5,477 nt of DNA, taken from Chloroflexota bacterium. GTDB taxonomy: Bacteria; Chloroflexota; Anaerolineae; B4-G1; SLSP01. A program made the translations under genes and the position numbers. The notes under the pieces are model-generated. The model searched no databases. It was not told where the DNA came from and worked only from the letters and a program-made list of their open reading frames with translations. The stretch covers positions 1 through 5,477 of the forward strand of contig JAAZNO010000186.1 of the NCBI GenBank assembly GCA_012798275.1, written 5' to 3'. Numbering within the stretch: the stretch's first letter is position 1; every line of letters begins with the position of its first letter. Shown piece after piece: positions 5,001-5,477 of this stretch.

Positions 5001-5477
5001 ATGTCGTCAGCCATGTCTCCCACGTCGGATGTAGCCGTCATCGGCGCCGGGTTGAGCGGGGCGTTGGTGGCACGGCAGCTCGCGCAGCAAAATCTCAGCG
5101 TCATGGTCATCGAAGCCGGCGCTGTCGCCGACGGCGCGACCGGCAACAGCGCCGAACTGGCGTTGCTGGGCACGCCTGAATTCTATGCGACGTTGGAAGA
5201 ACGGCATGGAACGGCCTTCGCCACCGAAGTGTGGGAGCTCAGCGCGCGGAACCTGGAGCTGCTGGCCGCCACCGCGCAGAGCCTGGGATTGCCGGCCCCG
5301 TGTGTGGGCAGTCTTCGTCCGATCGGCACCAGCACTGAAGCTCCGCTGGCGCAACGCTCGGCGCAACGGCTCGCCCATCAGGGCTTCAACGTGACGCTGG
5401 AAGACGCCATGGAGCTGGGGTATCTGATCGGCCTGCACACCTTCGATGACCTGAGGTTCGACCCGGCGGACATGAGC
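5001..5477 (+). CDS. FAD-dependent oxidoreductase, DAO-like, N-terminal part (runs off window)
   Basis: The frame stays open to the last base and gives 159 residues. After a short polar N-terminus, DVAVIGAGLSGALVARQLA followed by LSVMVIEAG is a Rossmann beta-alpha-beta unit with the GxGxxG dinucleotide motif and the acidic residue that binds the ribose of FAD. It then continues DGATGNSAELALLGTPEFY, the position where D-amino-acid-oxidase-family (DadA/GlyOx/GlpD-like) enzymes have an (A)SG.N.G motif contacting FAD. The substrate-binding half is outside the window, so the substrate cannot be named. The lack of a signal peptide suggests a cytosolic enzyme. It is the third gene of the plus-strand cluster, 44 bases after the anchored protein. 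Confidence 0.85.
   Translation, partial: MSSAMSPTSDVAVIGAGLSGALVARQLAQQNLSVMVIEAGAVADGATGNSAELALLGTPEFYATLEERHGTAFATEVWELSARNLELLAATAQSLGLPAPCVGSLRPIGTSTEAPLAQRSAQRLAHQGFNVTLEDAMELGYLIGLHTFDDLRFDPADMS

Overview
The window is GC-rich, gene-dense bacterial DNA. Several features point to the phylum Chloroflexota, probably an Anaerolineae-like lineage: a MoeA enzyme fused to a periplasmic-binding-protein-like domain, a membrane-anchored protein with a long Thr-Pro linker, a GerW (YtfJ)-type protein, and short 7-base degenerate repeats between genes. This placement is inferred from gene content and style; there is no rRNA or other marker gene here.

Layout, left to right. (1) Positions 2-154 are the last 50 codons of a plus-strand gene of unknown function. 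(2) A perfect 12-bp hairpin at 171-200 sits between this gene and a converging minus-strand operon and can serve both as a terminator. (3) The minus-strand operon runs from about 1980 down to 220. In transcription order it holds a 98-residue single-pass membrane protein, a 149-residue GerW-family protein with an unusual Cys/Asp/Glu-rich insert and a C-terminal membrane helix, and a PgeF/YfiH-family protein that overlaps the GerW gene by ATGA. The 98-residue protein looks like a shortened relative of the GerW protein beside it. (4) A 312-base divergent intergenic region (1828-2139) holds a credible sigma-70-type promoter for each direction, a palindrome touching the plus-strand -35 box, and an array of 7-base repeats that can fold in the minus-strand leader. 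(5) The plus-strand cluster runs from 2140 to the end: a MoeA-PBP fusion (643 aa), a membrane-anchored Thr/Pro-linker protein with a beta-rich C-terminal domain (275 aa), and the first 159 codons of an FAD-dependent oxidoreductase that runs off the window. Gaps of 57 and 44 bases suggest co-transcription, although a GC-rich hairpin lies after the MoeA gene.

Functionally, the plus strand carries the last step of molybdenum cofactor synthesis (Mo insertion) next to an extracytoplasmic protein and a flavin oxidoreductase with no obvious shared pathway. The minus strand groups two GerW-like membrane proteins with a peptidoglycan-quality or purine-phosphorylase enzyme. The least ordinary parts are the GerW pair, the duplicated Cys-acidic modules inside GerW, and the repeat-built hairpins around the smaller GerW-like gene. 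I see no CRISPR array, tRNA, rRNA, transposase or phage gene.
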